Positions 1 through 10,650 are shown, numbered from the stretch's first letter. The stretch is DNA of 64,000 nt from Turritopsis dohrnii (GCA_027922465.2 BQMF02000276.1:541623-605622), one strand, 5' to 3'. The notes: generated from the sequence alone by a model not told the origin. Numbers and translations are program-made.

Positions 1-144
1 GTTGATAGAAAGCAAAAAACTATTAAACTTTTAAAACTATTTCTTGTTTGACCTGTTTACTAATAAACGCTGCTTTCAAGATGCGGCGTTTATTAAAGGA
101 TATACGATATACTTACTGGTTTTGAACTTTTTCATTGAAATTAT

Positions 145-215
145 TATTATTCAGGAAATACAGATTCGCAGGCCCATTAGTGCCTCTATGAATCGCTCGT
201 AATTATAAGTCCTAA
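145..215 (-). mobile_element. LINE 3' tail remnant
   Basis: On the minus strand this stretch reads GGGCCTG followed by a TGTATTTCCTG block and an (AAT)n tail. The same layout (AGCCTG, TTTGTATTTCTTA, then ATAATAATA) forms the 3' end of the better preserved LINE near 6690-6735. Only the tail is seen and no coding part remains here. Confidence 0.35.
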
Positions 216-236
216 CTTAAGCTTCTAGAGCTCCAT

Positions 237-660
237 AGTGTCGGTTTTCTTTTGTTACTTCTTATTGTCGTTTTTATTTCATTACTTCTTAGTGTCGGTT
301 ATTTTCGTTACTACTTTGTGTCGGTTTTCTATCGTTAGTTCTCAGTGTCGGTTTTCTTTCATTACTTCTTAGTGGTGGTTTTCTTTCGTTACTTCTTAGT
401 AGTGGTTTTCTTTCGTTACTTCTTGGTGTTGTTTTCTTTCGTTACTTCTTATTAGTGTCGTTTTTTTTTGTTTTTTTTTTTTTTTTGTTACTTCAGTGTC
501 GTTTTGCTTTCGTTACTTCTTAGTGTCGGTTTTCTTTCGTTACTTCTCAGTGTCGCATTTCTTACGTTACTTCTTTGTGTCGGTTTTCTTTCGTTTAACT
601 TCGTTGTTGAATTTTCTTTCGTTATTGACGTTAGTGGTGGTTTTTGTTCGTTTTCATTTT
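237..660. repeat. 27-bp minisatellite
   Basis: Imperfect tandem copies of a 27-bp unit, AGTGTCGGTTTTCTTTCG followed by TTACTTCTT, run for about 15 units with a poly-T expansion near 463-486. Short open frames on both strands are by-products of the low-complexity repeat and are not called. Confidence 0.85.
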
Positions 661-1368
661 TTAGCTTCATAGACTTTCTTTGGTATTTATAAGACTTCTT
701 TGTGTATTTTCTCTTCTTAGTTATTTCCGTTGTGCAGACTTTTTTGGTATTTTTGTCTTTTTTTTTTTGCAGGAGAAAGTCAGGAAGACTTTCTCCTGCT
801 CCACAAACAGTCTTGTCGCGATGAAATTGGTTTGTATATCTGTGAACGTCCCTAGAGAAATGTACCCCTCCGCAATGATTTCAACAAATTTGCCTATTGG
901 GATAACAGTGCATTAACTGCTGTTTATCTATCTAATCTAATTATTTTTCCCAGATTTCGGGTTGACCCTCTTATGTCACATAGAGTCTATGCAGAGTTCA
1001 GTAAATCAGTTGTTCCTTCATTATGATTCAAAATGTTTTAAATAGAGTCTTGCAAACTCTGAAAAGTAGACACTTAATAACTGCCATTTCGACAGGAGCA
1101 TACCCGGTAGAGGATCCAATGGTTTTTGCATACCTTTCGCTGCTTCTGTATAATCAATAACAACGAAGTGAAATACTTCAATTCTTTTGGCCTAAAGTTC
1201 TTCAGTGACATGATCAATTAATACAAAGTATGTTATATATGTACTTAAATTTGTTTGATCCAATTTGACAGATAAGTAACTTATGACGAAATGTTATCCA
1301 AACACAACGAGAATGGTATTTCCCATATATATGCAATGATCAATTACAAAGTAAAAAGATAGAAAATA
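661..1368. repeat. Duplicated 3' flank of GPCR copy 1
   Basis: No gene is seen. The reverse complement of about 940-1065 matches about 6165-6300 downstream of GPCR copy 2, sharing for example ACTCTATGTGACATAAGAG. About 1110-1368 matches about 26880-27127 downstream of copy 3. The segment is therefore part of the duplicated block that carries the receptors. Confidence 0.7.
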
Positions 1369-2257
1369 CTCCCCCAGTAAGTCGAACCTCTAAGGGACCA
1401 GGGAAATTAGTTCGACTTAACGAATGTTCCAATTAAACGAATCTCAGTCGAACTTTAGGAAAAATAAAATCTTAGTTCGAGTTAAGGCGATTTTTCTTGA
1501 CATTTTGAACGTTTTCATTTGTTTAGAAGGTGCGTCTAACAATCGTGTCAATGTGTGTTTTCTAAGGAATTACATTTTGCAATATGTCTGAGGTTGTGAC
1601 AACTGAAACAATTTGCATACAAGATGAGCTGCCAATTACCTTGATCACAAGTATGGATCTATCTCGGAATATTTATCAAGAGACATCATGTTCACAAAAC
1701 CATTTGGGCACCACAACTAGAGGAATTGTTGGAAGTATCCACGGAACCAGATAAACCTGTGGACAAGTTTGCTGTAGCTGTTAAAGAACCAACATCTTGA
1801 GGGGCATCCAAAAAAGACAAAACTGAAAGATTAGCAAAGACTTTCTTTTATTATCCGCGTAGTGACCCATACTCGAAGTGTCGTGCAGAGGGCACTGGAA
1901 AAAGATATAATCTTGGCAACGGAGATGGTTTACAAGTGCCATGCATACTATATAATATCTGGACAAGCTGAGTTTATGTCTATTCTACAAGAATTAGTTA
2001 GAATTAAAGAAATTTAATTTTTATATTCAAAAATTGTCTTTTTCCTCCTTCCTTTAAAGTAAAAAGTCATCCGAAGGAATTGTCTGAAGGGGAACTTAAA
2101 AATGGTTCGAGATAACGAATGTTCTAGTCAACCGAAGTTGGAGTTAATGAGTGTTTTTTATTAGAAAGCATTAGAGAATGTACAAGGGACTGGGAAAGAC
2201 AGTTTTAGATAATAAAAGTTCGAGTTATCCAGTGTTCGAGTTACTAGGAGTGAACTG
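1369..2257. mobile_element. Decayed pogo/Tigger-like DNA element
   Basis: The left end contains AGTAAGTCGAAC and the right end GTTCGAGTTACT, which are inverted copies with one mismatch. Further TCGAAC and TTCGAG boxes lie inside both ends, as is usual for pogo/Tigger TIRs. The interior has a broken frame starting near ATG 1583 that I cannot assign. The otherwise homologous flank of GPCR copy 3 lacks this segment: its sequence runs straight from the part matching 1368 to the part matching about 2260. Segment 1369-2257 is thus an insertion into copy 1's flank. The exact target duplication is unclear. Confidence 0.6.
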
Positions 2258-2514
2258 TCGATTTATCGGAAATAAAAAATTGCTACCCCAAGAAATTTGC
2301 TTGCTGTCCATTTTTCCGTGCTATTGCAAGTCACCAATCTTAGGTTTTTCGCCATTCTGATAAGTAGTATAAAAGAGACCCTGGGTGCATGGTTGTCGTC
2401 ATTCCAAGAATTAGGAAATGATAAATCCCCCGTGTTTCGATATTTGTTCTCCAAAGTTAGCTCTCCAGGTTGGTTCGGACTGTCTTTGAGGAACCTAAAC
2501 TTGCATAAACTGAA

Positions 2515-3465
2515 CTAGGCTAACTTGGGCAGCATACTGCAAACCAAAGACTTGATCGTATTACGATATGTTTTATTTTTGGACAAGACTATGATCGGAT
2601 TGATGACGCCTGACGTACATGTTAACCAAACACTAGCGGTTCCAACTTGTGAAACGATGCAGGTATGTGCAAGTACGCCATATACGACCTCCATCCCGAT
2701 TACTGGTAGCCACACCATATACAAGCAAATGATGATTATAGCAACAGCTCTTGCCAGTTTAAACTCGCCTAGCTTTCCATCTTGCATCCGTCCCAAATTT
2801 TTTCTTTCTTTCATAACGTATCGCAGAATTTTCATATAAAGAAATGAACACATAGCAAGAGGTATGGCGGTATGAATGGCCAAAAAGGGATAATACCAAA
2901 TAGGCTCAACATTCCACACGTATGCATTATTAGGTGTAGGTGTAAAATGAAACGCCATTAACAGAACAACAGACGCGCTATAGATCCATATGAAAGCAAT
3001 TCTCACGTATTCAAAAGTCCACGAATGCGTTGCTTGGTAACTGACTGTCGATACTACAGCTTGGTATCTGTCGTACGTCATAACAGTGACGTGTGCAAAC
3101 GGCGTGACAAGTGACAAGCACCAAAACGAATTTTGGAACATTGTGCCCAATTCCCCAAAAGACCAAAACGGGTAATGCCATATGTAATACACCTCCATCC
3201 AGGCTAGCGACATAGTAGTTATGAAGTCGCTAAACGACAAGCTTATCATGTAGGTGTTACCTTTCGTTCTCAAGTGTTTGTTGACAGCATAGGCAACCCA
3301 AAGCAAAACATTCTCCACAGCAGAGAAAGAAATGGACAGCACAAACAAAGTGACCATGGTGGTACGATAGTAAATGTTTTTAATGCAATCATCCTCATAT
3401 ACTGGTTCTGTTTCATTTCCATTTGCAAACGAATCATTGACAAAAACCAAATTTGTATTCAGCAT
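2515..3465 (-). CDS. Intronless rhodopsin-like GPCR, copy 1
   Basis: This 316-residue single-exon class A receptor has two N-glycosylation sequons (NDS, NET) before seven hydrophobic segments. Family landmarks are N52 in TM1, D80 in TM2, D132-R133-Y134 after TM3, W160 in TM4, P202 in TM5, W252-L-P254 in TM6 and N289-P290 in TM7. The usual TM3 disulfide cysteine is absent, no cysteine is seen in the second extracellular loop, and NPxxY reads NPIIV. TM7 has no retinal lysine and position 3.32 is Trp, so it is neither an opsin nor a typical amine receptor; the ligand is unknown. Compared with copy 3, a 1-nt insertion in the C-terminal tail shifts the frame and ends the protein 19 residues early, removing the Ser-rich tail. 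The ATG follows a conserved ATTATTAGAGG present in all three copies. Confidence 0.88.
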   Translation of the reverse strand: MLNTNLVFVNDSFANGNETEPVYEDDCIKNIYYRTTMVTLFVLSISFSAVENVLLWVAYAVNKHLRTKGNTYMISLSFSDFITTMSLAWMEVYYIWHYPFWSFGELGTMFQNSFWCLSLVTPFAHVTVMTYDRYQAVVSTVSYQATHSWTFEYVRIAFIWIYSASVVLLMAFHFTPTPNNAYVWNVEPIWYYPFLAIHTAIPLAMCSFLYMKILRYVMKERKNLGRMQDGKLGEFKLARAVAIIIICLYMVWLPVIGMEVVYGVLAHTCIVSQVGTASVWLTCTSGVINPIIVLSKNKTYRNTIKSLVCSMLPKLA

Positions 3466-3589
3466 CCTCTAATAATGGCATCGGGATTTTTTTTTAAACT
3501 TCCTAGAAGAATATGAAAATAACAATGCAGAATGCTTTGCATTCATCTTTTAAGTTAATTTTGTGAATACATTTATTTTGTCAAGCTCT

Positions 3590-3604
3590 CTCATTATATA
3601 TAAA
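3590..3604 (-). promoter_or_regulatory. Candidate TATA box of GPCR copy 1
   Basis: The minus strand reads TTTATATATAATGAG about 130 bases before the start codon of copy 1. The MITE at 3608 begins within a few bases upstream, so it now forms the distal promoter. The call rests on motif and position only. Confidence 0.4.
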
Positions 3605-3607
3605 CTA

Positions 3608-4223
3608 CAGTGTGTATCAAAATGTCTTATCCACCAACTTTCAAGGCGTATATCTCATTACATGTCTTATAAAATATTGGGAATTTTATATCACAAGAAA
3701 GAGCTTTTCGTGCTGTATCCATTAATATAAAATGTTTGCCAAAATATTTGTTCTTCGATAAGATATTGAAGAAAAACTCAACGATTTGGTTCATTGAATT
3801 CTTAAAAGTCAATTAACTGACATGCTAATGAATTTCTAATGGTGTAATTTTCTTTTGTTTTGCTGATGAAGCCTTTAGAAAACTTTAAGTATAGCTTTGC
3901 GTATCAATTTCCCATAGCAACTAATCATAAAAATTTCAAATAAAATTTTTTTACTGTGTGATGATTTTTAATTTTTTTTATTGTGTTTACAAATGGCCTT
4001 CATTGTAAAATGAGTTAATTGACTTTTAAGAATTCAATGAACCAAATCGTTGAGTTTTTCTTCAATATCTTATCGAAGAACAAATATTTTGGCAAACATT
4101 TTATATTAATGGATACAGCACGAAAAGCTCTTTCTTGTGATATAAAATTCCCAATATTTTATAAGACATGTAATGAGATATACGCCTTGAAAGTTGGTGG
4201 ATAAGACATTTTGATACACACTG
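3608..4223. mobile_element. Long-TIR Tc1/mariner-like MITE
   Basis: Two 211-bp terminal inverted repeats (3608-3818 and 4013-4223) flank a 194-bp AT-rich loop. The ends are CAGTGTGTATCAAAATG and its complement, and the insertion is bounded by TA on each side (3606-3607 and 4224-4225). The 61-codon open frames in both arms are mirror images translating identically, which shows the arms are nearly or fully identical. There is no transposase. The element sits between the two head-to-head GPCR genes. Confidence 0.85.
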
Positions 4224-4463
4224 TATATACTTTTAATGCATTTGCAATTAAACAAGAAAATTTTATTCTTAGGTCGTCAGAGATTTAATTGTTTTGAATT
4301 TTATTACAAGCTAGTGACTCCATTGTTGATAACAGCAAAAGATTTATATTTTGGTGTATATAAAGTTTATGCTTGCAGGAATGTGTGAAGAACAAAGTGG
4401 TCTTGGTAATAAAAAACTTTATTAACTAAAAATACATTTCTAATGTCTAATCATCGAGACATA

Positions 4464-4676
4464 CAGTGTGCATCAAAATGTCTTATCCACCAACTTTCAA
4501 GGCGTATTTTTCATTACATGTCTGATAAAATATTGTGAATTTTATATCTCAAGAAAGAGCTTTTCATGCCCTATCCATTACTATAAAATGTTTGCCAAAA
4601 TATTTGTTCTTCGAAAAGATATTGAAGAAAAACTCAACGATTTGGTTCATTAAATTCTCAAAAGTCAATTAACTGA
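4464..4676 (+). mobile_element. Solo TIR of the same MITE family
   Basis: This single arm begins CAGTGTGCATCAAAATG after a TA and ends at AAAGTCAATTAACT. It matches TIR 3608-3818 with scattered substitutions. No partner arm follows, so it is a half element upstream of GPCR copy 2. Confidence 0.8.
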
Positions 4677-4920
4677 CAAAGCCCGTGGACATTTTAACAG
4701 TGTGGGCTTATATGCGGGATAGGGTAAATCACTACCACGCTAATGTAAATGACAATCTAGAATTTGAATAAAACTGTGCAAAACGCATTATGAAAATACT
4801 TTCACATACCTCAATAACGTGTTGTTTCCGCTATCGCAGAGAATGAAGTTTCTTTGCGTATTCTGCATCACTATCGGATACCTGGGGGAGCGCCTCGACG
4901 CATGCGCATTCCAACTTTTG

Positions 4921-4928
4921 TATAAATC
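4921..4928 (+). promoter_or_regulatory. Candidate TATA box of GPCR copy 2
   Basis: TATAAATC lies 168 bases before the ATG at 5096, with a pyrimidine-rich CTCTTTCTCGTCAC about 30 bases downstream where initiation would be expected. Motif and position only; no transcript is visible. Confidence 0.45.
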
Positions 4929-5095
4929 GGATCACGTTCACAATATACTCTTTCTCGTCACTTGGTTTCAGTAAAAATGTTCAAAAACATTAGTCATTTT
5001 TTGTTTGACCATACCAATTAATTTTAAATGACTTCCACTTTCACAAGATGATTCTTCTGGTAAGTTTAAAAACATCGTGATAGCATTATTAGAGG

Positions 5096-6067
5096 ATGTT
5101 CAACACAAGTTTGGTTTTTGCCAATGATTCGTTTTCATATGGAAATGAAACAGAACCAGTATATGAGGATGATTGCATTAAAAACATTTACTATCGTACC
5201 ACCATGGTCACTTTGTTTGTGCTGTCCATTTCTTTCTCTGCTGTGGAGAATGTCTTGCTTTGGGTTGCCTATGCTGTCAACAAACACTTGAGAACGAAAG
5301 GTAACACCTACATGATAAGCTTGTCGTTTAGCGACTTCATCACTACTATGTCGCTAGCCTGGATGGAGGTGTATTACATATGGCATTACCCGTTTTGGTC
5401 TTTTGGGGAATTGGGCACAATGTTCCAAAATTCGTTTTGGTGCTTGTCACTTGTCACGCCGTTTGCACACGTCACTGTTATGACGTACGACAGATACCAA
5501 GCTGTCGTATCGACAGTCAGTTACCAAGCAACGCGTTCGTGGACTTTTGAATACGTGAGAATTGCTTTCATATGGATCTATAGCGCGTCTGTTGTTCTGT
5601 TAATGGCGTTTCATTTTACACCTGCACCTAGTAATGCATATGTGTGGAATGTTGAGCCTATTTGGTATTATCCCTTTTTGGCCATTCATACCGCCATACC
5701 TCTTGCTATGTGTTCATTTCTTTATATGAAAATTCTGCGATACGTTATGAAAGAAAGGAAGAATTTGGGACGGATGCAAGATGGAAAGCTAGGCGAGTTC
5801 AAACTGGCAAGAGCTGTTGCTATAATCATCATTTGCTTGTATATGGTGTGGCTACCAGTAATCGGGATGGAGGTCGTATATGGCGTACTTGCACATACCT
5901 GCATCGTTTCACAAGTTGGAACCGCTAGTGTTTGGTTAACATGTACGTCAGGCGTCATCAATCCGATCATAGTCTTGTCCAAAAATAAAACATATCGTAA
6001 TACGATCAAGTCTTTGATTTGCGGTTTGAGTCGAAGTAAGTCAGGTGGCTCACTTCGTTCTAATTGA
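5096..6067 (+). CDS. Intronless rhodopsin-like GPCR, copy 2
   Basis: This 323-residue receptor is nearly identical to copies 1 and 3 through all seven membrane segments and carries the same motifs (DRY, WLP, NPIIV). It is inverted relative to copy 1, so the two genes are divergently transcribed. Differences cluster in the N-terminus (FSYGNE versus FANGNE) and after TM7, where it ends in a unique short basic/Ser-Gly tail (GLSRSKSGGSLRSN). The start is supported by alignment of all three copies and the shared AGAGGATG context. It lacks introns, as many cnidarian GPCRs do. Ligand and G-protein coupling cannot be read from the sequence. Confidence 0.9.
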   Translation: MFNTSLVFANDSFSYGNETEPVYEDDCIKNIYYRTTMVTLFVLSISFSAVENVLLWVAYAVNKHLRTKGNTYMISLSFSDFITTMSLAWMEVYYIWHYPFWSFGELGTMFQNSFWCLSLVTPFAHVTVMTYDRYQAVVSTVSYQATRSWTFEYVRIAFIWIYSASVVLLMAFHFTPAPSNAYVWNVEPIWYYPFLAIHTAIPLAMCSFLYMKILRYVMKERKNLGRMQDGKLGEFKLARAVAIIIICLYMVWLPVIGMEVVYGVLAHTCIVSQVGTASVWLTCTSGVINPIIVLSKNKTYRNTIKSLICGLSRSKSGGSLRSN

Positions 6068-6680
6068 TTATACCGAAGCACCGAAAGTAGGGAATGTGGA
6101 GCAAAAACCATCGGATTCCTTTACTTGGGTATGTCTCAGTCGAAATGGAAGTTACCAGCCTACGTTTTAGAGTTTGAGAGAACTCCGTTTTAAACACTTT
6201 GAATTATTATGAAGGAACAACGGCTGATTTACTAAACTCTATGTGAACTCTATGTGACATAAGAGAGTCAATCCGAAATATGGGAAAAATCATAGTTAAA
6301 TCCTCACGCAGAGTAGTCACATGTCACGGAGATAGATTACAGTGTGCTTCAAAAAATTGAATTCAAAAAATATCATCGCAGTTTTTGAAGAAAAGATCCA
6401 ATTAATTTTTATAAATTTTATATTAATGGAGTCCGTATCTTTTGGTCTTTCTCATGATGTAATGGAAAAGTGGAAAAAGAGAAAATCGAAAAAATAAGTT
6501 TGAAAGAACTCATTAATTTCTTAACGATCAATCAAGAGATAAAGTTAACAACCGTAGCTTTATTGTTTAAAGGTGCAAAATCTTTTATGCCGTTATGTGA
6601 CATCTGAGACTCTCAATTAAAGTAATTGCTTACGGAAAATTTACGTATTTAGTTTACGAAAGTCTCATTTAAATTTGTAC
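6068..6680. repeat. 3' flank of GPCR copy 2 with degenerate TIR
   Basis: About 6165-6300 is the counterpart of 940-1065 downstream of copy 1 and marks how far the inverted duplication reaches. A TA followed by CAGTGTGCTTCAAAAA near 6341 resembles the mariner-like TIR at 3608, but the rest is too diverged to delimit. No gene is seen. Confidence 0.5.
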
Positions 6681-7225
6681 AGATTATTACTTATTATTAT
6701 ATAAGAAATACAAATTTTCAGGCTGTTAAAGCCTGTACAAATCGATCTTTTATGCAAGATGATCGAATTTAAGAAGATGGTCAGCCCAGTGTACCTCGAG
6801 TCGATTTTTGAAGCAGTTGGTAGATTCCATATTCACTAAGTCTCTTGGGACATTGTTCCATATTTTCACGTCTGGGTAGTAAAACGAGTTGTATTCTAAA
6901 CCTCTAATTCCAACTTTTGCAAAGGTCCGTTCAAGTTGGAAATCCTGTAAACTGATGGCTTTCATTCTGGGTTTGAAGGGGAAATGTAAGATGGATTTTT
7001 CGTACACGTAAAAGTGAATTTCAATGGTATCGCCTCTTAACTGATGACAAGTGTCGGTACCTTGTTAGCCTATTTCTTAATTTAATCTAATTTAGTATAA
7101 GTTATGTCCGTAATATTTATTATTATACGTTTTTATACATTATACGTAACACCATGCATATATATTTTATCCTATACGCTTTCTCTGTAAGAAGAACCAT
7201 ATTGATGGATGCAGGAAATATATTG

Positions 7226-7258
<33 letters not shown>

Positions 7259-8330
7259 TTCAGTTTTCTACGTCTTTCCGAGGAGTTTTAATCTGTCAAT
7301 TGGCTTAGTAGCTCTGCACTGTACGCCTGCGATGATGTCTTCTTGACGATCAGGCGAACACACGACTCCAGGTGTGGGATCTGACACCAGGATGATAAAC
7401 AGTTGACGAACTAATGGACCATCAAGATAATCGAAACTTCTTCGGATAAGACCTACTATTGTGTTTGCTTTATTAACGTTTATATTCATGTGGTCCAAAC
7501 ATGAGTGTACCTGATGTTATCAAATTTGTCAAGCGTATGTACGTGATACTTGCACGCGTTAAATTTTAGCAACCACTTTTCTGACCAGCCTTGTAGTTTG
7601 TTGATATCGTTCTTTAACGCCATATGGCATCCTCCTTGCTTCTTACAGGTACAAAGATTTTGGTGTTATCGGAGAGAATAAAATGTCTGACCAGGTGGAA
7701 TGAACAGACGCCAACACGCTTCCTTTGGATACTCCACTAACTACTTTCGCTGGGTACGATTTTTGGCTTCTTACTGTAACAACTTGCTCGCGGTTTTCTA
7801 GGAAAGCTTTTATCCAGGCATGCATCTTACCATCGATACCGATGATTTGATGATTTGAGTTTACTCCGAAATTTCCTGTGTGGTACAGTGTCAAAAGCTT
7901 TGGCGAAGTCAATGTAGATGGCATCAATAACTCCAACCGAGACAATTTTTTCAACACGCATATCCACGTAATACAATAGCTGCGTAGCATCTGATCGACT
8001 ATATATAGAATCAAACTGTTTTGAAGAATACAGGCTCTTCTTAACAAGTGATTCCATTAGCTTACATGTAGCAGACTTGATAAGTTTTCCAATAGTTGGA
8101 TTGTTTTGTTGAATAACTAGTGACTAATGGTTCATCTAGGAAGGCCTTCAATTCTTACAGCAGACATGGATAAACTTCATCTTATTCACGTTTAATTTGT
8201 CGGCTTCTGTTTCGACTATAGTCTTAGTGACTTGTAGATCAAGAAGTTTAGCTTGTGTTCACATTTCTAGGGATGAAATCTCTCCGCAAGACTCATTAGT
8301 AAATACTGACAATAGTGCATTAGCAGGATA
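6681..8330 (-). pseudogene. CR1/L2-type LINE reverse transcriptase relic
   Basis: Reading minus, successive fragments match non-LTR reverse transcriptase in order. They are a VFTNE...LLDLQVTKTI block (about 8330-8200), IYIDFAKAFDTVPHR (about 7890), WIKAFLENREQVVTV and SGVSKGSVL (about 7800-7700), NVNKANTIVGLIRRSFDYL (about 7480-7420), and a tail with RGLEYNSFYYPDVKIWNNVPR (about 6900-6840). Frameshifts and stops separate them and the YADD box is not intact. The 3' end has the hairpin CAGGCT/AGCCTG at 6719-6735 and a TAATAATA tail. A poly-A insertion splits it near 7060-7256. Confidence 0.75.
7062..7256 (+). mobile_element. Short retroposed insert with poly-A tail
   Basis: LINE coding similarity stops near 7060 and resumes near 7260. 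The intervening AT-rich segment ends on the plus strand in an uninterrupted run of about 30 A (about 7228-7256), opposite in direction to the host LINE. This suggests retroposition of a small transcript into the dead LINE. The family is not recognised and the 5' boundary is approximate. Confidence 0.45.
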
Positions 8331-8802
8331 TCAGCTATCAAACTCTCTCTAATTCGAACACCCAAGGAGCTGAAAGAAAAATATTTATAGAGAGTTCGAA
8401 TTCCAGAAGTTGACTACCTTATCGGGGATAATTTCGTCGGAGAAAATTTTCATCGGGGAAAATTTCGTTATTTTTAAGAATTCTACTAACACTTTCTTAT
8501 AAATTTCACTTTTCAAACTGGTGATGAGAAGACAATTTTGCGAAATACTTTGGAAATCAACATCTGTCTTTTTTCTTCGAGGTTCTCTTGTGTCCGTAGA
8601 AAACATTTTTTCGTATGCTAAGCAATGAGAAACAAACAAATAACAACATTCAATCCGATTCAAGTCATATTTTCCACGTGTTATATAAAGAAAGCAAGTC
8701 TCAATATATGTATACATGTATACAATGTATATTTGATTTTAATAATCTTCTAATCCAGATTCCAAATGTCAATAATACGATAGATGTTCACTCCCGATGT
8801 CG
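8331..8802. other. Intergenic, nothing recognised
   Basis: AT-rich sequence. An open frame of 110 codons (8385-8717, minus) has no recognisable motif and no splice or repeat support, so it is not called a gene. Confidence 0.5.
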
Positions 8803-9483
8803 TTAGTGCAAGCCAGGTTGGCTTTTTACACGAGAATCAAATTTATGGATGTAGAATGGAAGCCTTCTATCACTCATACTGTTGTCGTATAGGCGGCCAC
8901 CAGGTGCATTCTTTACAGAATCGAATTCGTCAAAAAAGTAGGGAAGTGTATCGTACAATTTATGTATTCCAGGATAGATGGGAACCCTGTGAACAGCCCT
9001 TCTTTCTCTTTTTGAGTCACCTATGTTTAAAGAAGAATCGTGGAGACCTGGAACGTTATCTGTGGTGGAGTCATGTAAACCAGGAACATTCTCTGCGGTG
9101 GAGTCATGTAACCCAGGAACATTCTCTGCGGCAGAGTCATGTAACCCAGGCCAGGTGTTTGAAAGAGAATCAAATTTGTGAATATAATATGGCAGGTTGC
9201 CATCCAAAGAGTTCTTTAAATCTAAAAAAAAACAAGGCAGATCAGCGACATTGTTCATTTTTACAAAGTTTTCACCGAACAGAAAGAGTTTGAAGAAGTA
9301 TAAGGGTTTTCTTTCAAGCAAAGTTTGACTAGGTCTGTTCCTAGATGTTGTTTATGGTGTGTCCGGTTCAGAGAGGTTTCAAAACATTAAAAAAGTTAAT
9401 ATTAATTTACCATTGCTGAATAAATGTCGACTTTCAGTCAAAGTAATAACACCAAGTACAGCAAGCACACTAAACAGTTCCAT
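8803..9483 (-). CDS. Secreted cysteine-free repeat precursor (two exons)
   Basis: Exon 1 (9483-9411) encodes 24 residues opening with a clear signal peptide, MELFSVLAVLGVITLT. Exon 2 (9221-8803) completes a 163-residue protein. The intron (9410-9222, 189 bp) has donor GTAAAT and acceptor T9-AG, and both exon ends are phase 1, so the frame joins cleanly. The mature part has no cysteine. It holds four 11-residue units of the type VPGLHDSTAEN. Three LP(Y/F)(Y/F)..(K/E)FDS blocks lie outside them, two of which read IHKFDS. Basic sites KRERR and DRR separate the blocks, and the chain ends in SQPGLH. This architecture is typical of processed peptide precursors or low-complexity extracellular proteins; I do not recognise the family. 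No Gly-Arg/Lys amidation signal follows the PGLH units, which argues against an amidated neuropeptide. Confidence 0.7.
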
Positions 9484-10595
9484 TATGGTGACTTCCTTCC
9501 CTGTTTCTTGTTCGCTATGAATAAGTACTGATGCACTCGTCGATCTGCTATTTAAATGAAGAAGAAGGAGACACAGTGAGCACCATCTGACAGGGGCCTT
9601 AACAAAAGCCTGAAAAATGTGAGACAAACATCAGGGAAATTATTGTTATTTATTTCCCTGAAAGACGAAAAGCTGGTTTCTTTTCGATAAATCTTCAGGA
9701 AGTATATCATATCTCACAAATTTGTCAAGATGTTTCTGTTTTTTCAATGGCTACACTTAATACCATCAAGATGGCTTTCACATTTTTTTTATTTTTCATG
9801 GAAATTAAGTTTCCAGATAGTTTCATTGATAACATTATTAACTTTAGAATTAATAGATTTGTTTTTGGCGCCACTTCGAATGTTAAAGAGGTCGATTATA
9901 AAACCATAATTGAGATAAAAGAAAACTTTATCATTGTCAATTCTTCAGTTTATAGCAAAAAATAGTGATGAAGAAATTTTAAATCTGCCCCTCAAGAAAT
10001 CCCAATAATAGGAAATGCCAACCTGGAACTCAGGGTCTCTTGCCTTTTCGATATAAGGACGGCGCCGTCCTATATCAAAAAGGAAAAAGAGCATAGGTTC
10101 AAGGTTAAAGAAATGGGTCTTTTCAGATTTGTTTTGAAAATTCCACGTGGCCGTTTTTCCGCAAACAAATATAGAAAAACAAACTTGATCCTTTTCTTGA
10201 CAATCTGTTTACATGATCTCTTTATCGTTTTTGTTTCTCATTTTTACTTAAATTATTGATACCATATGAGTCATAAAGATACGAGACTTTTAAGGAAATG
10301 TGCTTATCAATCTTATCGTACGTGGCCGAAAGGTCTTATTCGTATTCAGATCATTTTTCCAACTTGCCAAGAAAAGTGACTCGCTTTATTTAAGGTATAC
10401 CTCGTTTGCACCCCTGTGACTGCCAGAAACTTTTCGCCCCTAAGGCCGCCCGAAACTTTGCATTTCGAAGTATGTCCACTAAGCACTATGGATTTTAACG
10501 TTAACCCTATATTTAGCCAACTTCGTCCCGAGATTCGTTAATTTCCAAAAGAAACGAAAGGCCATGATGTGGAAGGTTTAATATTTATCTATAAG
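9484..10595. other. Intergenic with one long hairpin
   Basis: No supported gene. A 72-codon open frame (9747-9965, plus) is AT-rich and unremarkable. The one clear structure is an imperfect palindrome at 10043-10083 with a perfect 14-bp core, GGACGGCGCCGTCC, flanked by GATATA/TATATC arms and CCTTTT/AAAAGG. It is far more GC-rich than its surroundings. Confidence 0.6.
9548..9558 (-). promoter_or_regulatory. TATA-like box of the secreted repeat gene
   Basis: The minus strand reads CATTTAAATAG about 65 bases upstream of the ATG at 9483. ATCAGTACTT, initiator-like, follows at about 30 bases. This spacing would give a 5' leader of roughly 45 bases. Confidence 0.4.
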
Positions 10596-10598
10596 TAT

Positions 10599-10645
<47 letters not shown>

Positions 10646-10650
10646 TTTGT
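10596..10650. repeat. (ATTT)n microsatellite
   Basis: About 13 uninterrupted ATTT units. It lies next to sequence carrying GGGAAC boxes, as does the TTTA array at 18093-18138. Confidence 0.95.

Noticed and set aside
488..692. Small genes on both strands in the minisatellite
   Set aside because: They are low-complexity translations of a 27-bp repeat.
2515..3465. Opsin
   Set aside because: TM7 has Cys at the position equivalent to the retinal lysine and no lysine nearby in the helix.
3627..4204. Two identical 61-codon proteins
   Set aside because: They are the mirror-image TIRs of one MITE; identity reflects inverted DNA, not protein conservation.
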